Source of the DNA: Bacillota bacterium
GTDB lineage: Bacteria > Bacillota > Clostridia > Acetivibrionales > DSM-1351
Assembly: GCA_023441625.1 (NCBI GenBank)
Contig: JAEZOA010000101.1
Coordinates: 1 to 45,892 of the forward strand
DNA: 45,892 nucleotides
Direction of reading: 5' to 3'
Position 1 is the first letter of the stretch; each line of letters begins with the position of its first letter. The notes below the pieces were generated by a model. That model had not been told where the DNA came from. It saw nothing but the letters and a program-made list of their open reading frames with translations, and searched no databases. The translations under genes were made by a program, and so were the position numbers. Below, one piece after another: positions 42,826-45,892 of the stretch.

Positions 42826-44346
42826 TTATATAGCTGAAAGTTCCTTCATGTCTTCTTTTAGATCCATATAAAGCTTACGATACATTTTATAGTATTCATT
42901 ATATTTAGCATGAACCTCTGGATTTGGCATAATTCTCTCGCCTAAAACCTGCCATTTCTTGATATCGTCTAAAGTCAGCAATCCAGTACCCAGCCCTGCC
43001 AACATAACATCACCCAAATTGGCTTCCACATCATGGATAGGACAAACTACAGCATAACCTGTGACATCTGCAAAAATTTGCTTCCACAGCCTAGACTTGC
43101 TAATACCACCTGCCAAGAGAATATATTCACCCAAGTCTTCGCCAGTGGCCTCCATGGAGTGACGCAAGGAATAGGCAACTGCTTCCAAAAATGCTCGATA
43201 AACATGGCCCTTAGTGTGGGCTAAAGATAGTCCGAAAATAGTCCCTCGTGCATTAGTGTCCCAAACTGGGCTGCGCTCTCCCATGAAATAAGGGAGTACC
43301 ACTAAACCATCACTGCCTGCTGAAATTTTTTCTGCCTGCATGTCCAATGTATAATAAGCACTCTCCCCTCCATTCTCCTCTGCCTGCTTTTCCAGTTGGG
43401 CAAAGTTATCACGGAACCACTTCACTACAGCACCTGCGGTAGCACCTCCACCAAAGGAATAGGTCAGCCTTTGAGAATCGATTACATATGGCCATGAAAT
43501 TAGCCCCTGTGCCTTAATTGGTTTTTCATGAATTAAAGCAGCACACATAGAAGTGCCGATAGCGGCTGCATAATCTCCAGGTTCAAATACACCTAGCCCA
43601 AAGGTTGCAACACCACAATCCACACCGCCTGCACAGACAGGTGTCCCTTCCACCAGCCCCAATTCCTCTGAAATATCTAAAGTCAGGCCTCCAACAATAG
43701 AATCACTTGTAACGATTTTTTCAGGCATCATGCTTCTCGGAATACCCATTTCGTCCATCAATTCATAGGACCAATTACGGGTATTCATATCAAAAATGCC
43801 ACCTATATTACCTGCAGAAGAATAGTCAATTGCTACTTCACCGGTAAGCTTATATATCACATATGCATTTGGAGGTAAAAACAGCTTGGTTTTTGCCCAG
43901 TTTTCAGGTTCATTGTCCTTCACCCACAGAATTTTTGTATACCCATAATAAGGGTCAGTCCCGTTATGGGTTATGCGAGCCAATTTTTCCTGGTCAATAT
44001 GTGTCTTAATCCACTTTTCCTGTTTACCAGCCCTACGATCCATCCAAATCAGACATGGTCGTACAGGTTCCATATTTTCATCTAGGGGAATACCAGAGCC
44101 ACCATATAATCCACTTATGCAGATTCCCTTAATATGCTCCTTAGCTACGTTTGCCTTCTTCACAGCATTTTTTATTGAACTCTTAGTTGCATCCAGCCAT
44201 ACACCGGGCCACTGTTCTGCCCACAATGGTTTCGAAGTTAACACATCATACTCTTGTAAATCCTGTGCAATCAGGTTACCCTCGATATCCATGATTATAG
44301 ACTTAGTACCAGAAGTTCCAATATCTGTGCCAATTAAATATTTCAT
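42826..44346 (-). CDS. FGGY-family carbohydrate kinase (xylulokinase-like)
   Basis: The 506-residue cytoplasmic kinase has the FGGY ATP-grasp landmarks: YLIGTDIGTSGTKSIIMD at the N-terminus, WMDRRAGKQEKW, GGVDCGVATFGLGV and AAIGTSM in the middle, LPYFMGERSPVWD and LLAGGISKSRLWKQIFADV near the C-terminus. It phosphorylates a sugar or ketose. Xylulokinase is the closest named group, but the neighbouring dehydrogenase resembles erythritol/L-threitol dehydrogenases, so an erythrulose- or other tetrose/pentulose-type substrate is possible. It lies 62 bases downstream of that gene on the same strand, very likely one operon; no terminator is obvious beyond it other than the repeat array. Confidence 0.85.
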   Translation of the reverse strand: MKYLIGTDIGTSGTKSIIMDIEGNLIAQDLQEYDVLTSKPLWAEQWPGVWLDATKSSIKNAVKKANVAKEHIKGICISGLYGGSGIPLDENMEPVRPCLIWMDRRAGKQEKWIKTHIDQEKLARITHNGTDPYYGYTKILWVKDNEPENWAKTKLFLPPNAYVIYKLTGEVAIDYSSAGNIGGIFDMNTRNWSYELMDEMGIPRSMMPEKIVTSDSIVGGLTLDISEELGLVEGTPVCAGGVDCGVATFGLGVFEPGDYAAAIGTSMCAALIHEKPIKAQGLISWPYVIDSQRLTYSFGGGATAGAVVKWFRDNFAQLEKQAEENGGESAYYTLDMQAEKISAGSDGLVVLPYFMGERSPVWDTNARGTIFGLSLAHTKGHVYRAFLEAVAYSLRHSMEATGEDLGEYILLAGGISKSRLWKQIFADVTGYAVVCPIHDVEANLGDVMLAGLGTGLLTLDDIKKWQVLGERIMPNPEVHAKYNEYYKMYRKLYMDLKEDMKELSAI

Positions 44347-44408
44347 ATAGCCTCCAATTTAGTCTGATACATGAATCATTCATTACTAAATGCATCGCTT
44401 ACTTTTGT

Positions 44409-45488
44409 TTATTCAAACTTAAATGCAACCTTAAAATCACCATACTTACCTGTAGCATATTCAAAAGCAGTCTCCCAATCCTTCAGTTCAAATAGCCTGC
44501 TGACTACACCATTGGTTTTTAGGTTACCATTTGCGATATTTTCAATGACAAATGGAAAACTATGTGGAGACAAATGCGCACCTAACACATCTAATTCCTT
44601 ACGGTCACCGATTATAGACCAGTCTAAGGTTGTTGGAGCACTAAATACTGAGAATTCCACGAATCTACCCAGCTTACGAATCATCTTCATACCCTGTATC
44701 ACTGAGGAGGGATGACCGGTTGCTTCAATATAGATATCACAACCATATCCATCAGTCAGCTTCATAATTTCTTCCACCACATCAACCTTGGAGGGATTCC
44801 AAACTATATCTGCGCCAAATTCCTTTGCCTTTTCCAAACGCTCGTCCATCATATCAAGAACAATCAGCTTCTTGGGGTTAAGCATTTTTGCGTAAGTAGT
44901 CATACCCAAACCCAAAGTACCTGCACCGGACAGCACAACTATATCCTTGTTACCAATCTGTGCCCGGTCTACGCAGTGCTTAGAGCAGCCATATGGCTCA
45001 ATCAGCATAGCGTCTTCTAAAGGCATGGAAGCAGGAACCTTGTGGATAACGGAATGTTTATTGGGAATACGAACATATTCTGCCATACCACCGCAGAAAT
45101 CCTTAAAGAAACCGAAAATCTGGTGAGGCTGGCACATCCAATAATGACCATCCTTGCAGAACCTACATTCTCCACAAGGAGCTATTTGCTCAACCGCTAT
45201 TCGTTCTCCAATTTCATACCCGTTTACATTTTCGCCCACATATACAATTACACCAAAAAATTCATGTCCCGGAATAAAAGGGGGTTCTACCCAAGCAGAC
45301 TGGTTTTCGTCACCCCAATACATAGCTGCACCATGCTGGCACTTAAGGTCACTTGCGCAAACACCACAGCCTTCTGTCTTAATCAATATATCATCTGCAC
45401 CACATTCGGGCACAGGGAAGTTTTCTTCAAATCTGTAATCATTAGCACTGTATGCAACCAGTGCCTTCATTTTATCAGGAATAAACAT
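44409..45488 (-). CDS. zinc-dependent medium-chain dehydrogenase, erythritol/L-threitol dehydrogenase-like
   Basis: I start at ATG 45488 (MFIPDKMKALVAYS) because AAGGAGG lies just upstream; the frame extends further without support. The 359-residue enzyme has the catalytic-zinc motif CGVCASDLKCQHGA, GHEFFGVIV, the structural-zinc cluster CGECRFCKDGHYWMC and the nucleotide-binding GAGTLGLGMTTYAK. YWGDENQSAWVEPPFIPGHE, IEATGHPSSVIQGM and DWSIIGDRKELDVLGAHL are patterns I associate with erythritol/L-threitol dehydrogenases rather than sorbitol dehydrogenase. It would oxidise a polyol to a ketose that the downstream kinase phosphorylates. The upstream neighbour is an FAD oxidoreductase. Confidence 0.87.
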   Translation of the reverse strand: MFIPDKMKALVAYSANDYRFEENFPVPECGADDILIKTEGCGVCASDLKCQHGAAMYWGDENQSAWVEPPFIPGHEFFGVIVYVGENVNGYEIGERIAVEQIAPCGECRFCKDGHYWMCQPHQIFGFFKDFCGGMAEYVRIPNKHSVIHKVPASMPLEDAMLIEPYGCSKHCVDRAQIGNKDIVVLSGAGTLGLGMTTYAKMLNPKKLIVLDMMDERLEKAKEFGADIVWNPSKVDVVEEIMKLTDGYGCDIYIEATGHPSSVIQGMKMIRKLGRFVEFSVFSAPTTLDWSIIGDRKELDVLGAHLSPHSFPFVIENIANGNLKTNGVVSRLFELKDWETAFEYATGKYGDFKVAFKFE

Positions 45489-45629
45489 TTTATTTTCCTC
45501 CTTTACATCTATTATTCTCATAGTTGCTTTTAAAAGCTGTAACCCTTAAAATCCTGGAGTCCTACAAGAAAATTCTTAAATCCTAAAATACAACTTTTTA
45601 TTTATTTTCGTTACATTTTATAGTAAATC

Positions 45630-45892
45630 TTAATCAAGTCCAATAATCGCATTGTCCTTTTTCAATTCTGCACGAAGTTCATTTACGTCAATACTTGACG
45701 GCAGAACACCCTGCTTATGTGCAATTGCCATAGCAGTTCCTGCTGCCTGACCTACTGCCATGCATGTACTCATTACACGTATCATAGCAAAAGCACTTTG
45801 GTCAACAGAAATGGTTCTTCCGCTCATAAGAAGCCCTTCAATAGTTTCTGGTACTAGACAGCCATACGGAATTCCTACGCCATGCTTAACGG
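45630..45892 (-). CDS. FAD-dependent oxidoreductase, C-terminal part only (cut by window)
   Basis: The frame is open to the right edge and ends at 45630, so only the C-terminal 87 or so residues are visible. The sequence VGIPYGCLVPETIEGLLMSG, then RTISVDQSAFAMIRVMSTCM and AVGQAAGTAMAIAHK is characteristic of the C-terminal part of FAD_oxidored (PF12831) proteins, where the GQAAG stretch closes the FAD fold. It is on the same strand as the dehydrogenase and kinase, about 140 bases upstream, and is probably part of the same polyol operon or an adjacent one. The methionine at 45827 is internal, not a start. Confidence 0.8.
   Translation of the reverse strand, partial: VKHGVGIPYGCLVPETIEGLLMSGRTISVDQSAFAMIRVMSTCMAVGQAAGTAMAIAHKQGVLPSSIDVNELRAELKKDNAIIGLD

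Noticed and set aside
1..45892. Prophage or insertion sequence
   Set aside because: No integrase, transposase, terminase, capsid or inverted-repeat-bounded open frame was found on either strand.

Overview
The window reads as chromosomal DNA of a low-GC, monoderm, anaerobic Firmicute. The best fit is a cellulolytic clostridium of the Ruminiclostridium/Acetivibrio type (inference). Reasons: AT-rich coding with strong AAGGAGG ribosome sites, SLH-anchored S-layer proteins, a GlgC/GlgD pair, an FMN riboswitch before a small ECF riboflavin S-component, a GH94 phosphorylase beside GH3 and CE7 enzymes, and a YozG-type regulator beside a DUF2975 protein. No phage, CRISPR array or intact transposase is visible.

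Layout. 1-13.6 kb is a cell-surface block: a truncated O-antigen-ligase-family protein, two TolC-like secreted coiled-coil proteins, and three SLH/Ig-like surface proteins, the last two being paralogues with near-identical strong promoters. 14-18.3 kb holds glgC-glgD, a Cys-rich small protein, murI and a small membrane protein. 18.5-20.8 kb is a compositionally different TetR-TraB cassette with a visible operator, ending beside tRNA-Pro and a damaged copy of that tRNA's 3' end. 21-25.8 kb has a TtcA-like enzyme, a large NAGPA-domain exoprotein and galU. 25.9-27.4 kb has the FMN riboswitch, ribU and a small acidic protein, followed by a DnaA-box cluster between convergent genes. 27.6-33.4 kb is a saccharide-utilisation group (GH3 lipoprotein, CE7 esterase, GH94 phosphorylase). 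33.5-37.4 kb has znuB-znuC-like metal transport genes and transketolase. 37.4-38.6 kb is a gene-poor stretch with a candidate structured RNA, repeats and a decayed gene. 38.6-42.5 kb has DUF2975, XRE, DUF4173 and M14 peptidase genes. 42.8-45.9 kb is a polyol-type operon (FAD oxidoreductase, threitol-type dehydrogenase, FGGY kinase).

The most unusual signals are non-coding. (1) A 35-bp dyad repeat occurs at five loci (11 copies, tandem in two), each time starting 9-13 bases after a terminator stem and in the direction of transcription, with a compensatory stem change in one array. (2) The znuC-like gene and the XRE regulator share an approximately 80-nt leader with a 27-nt identical block, two mutually exclusive hairpins and the same position relative to the start codon; I do not recognise it as a named riboswitch. 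(3) An approximately 340-nt terminator-ended transcript candidate contains a degenerate 12-nt periodic repeat. (4) A tight DnaA-box cluster lies far from any origin gene. All calls come from reading the sequence; no database search was run.
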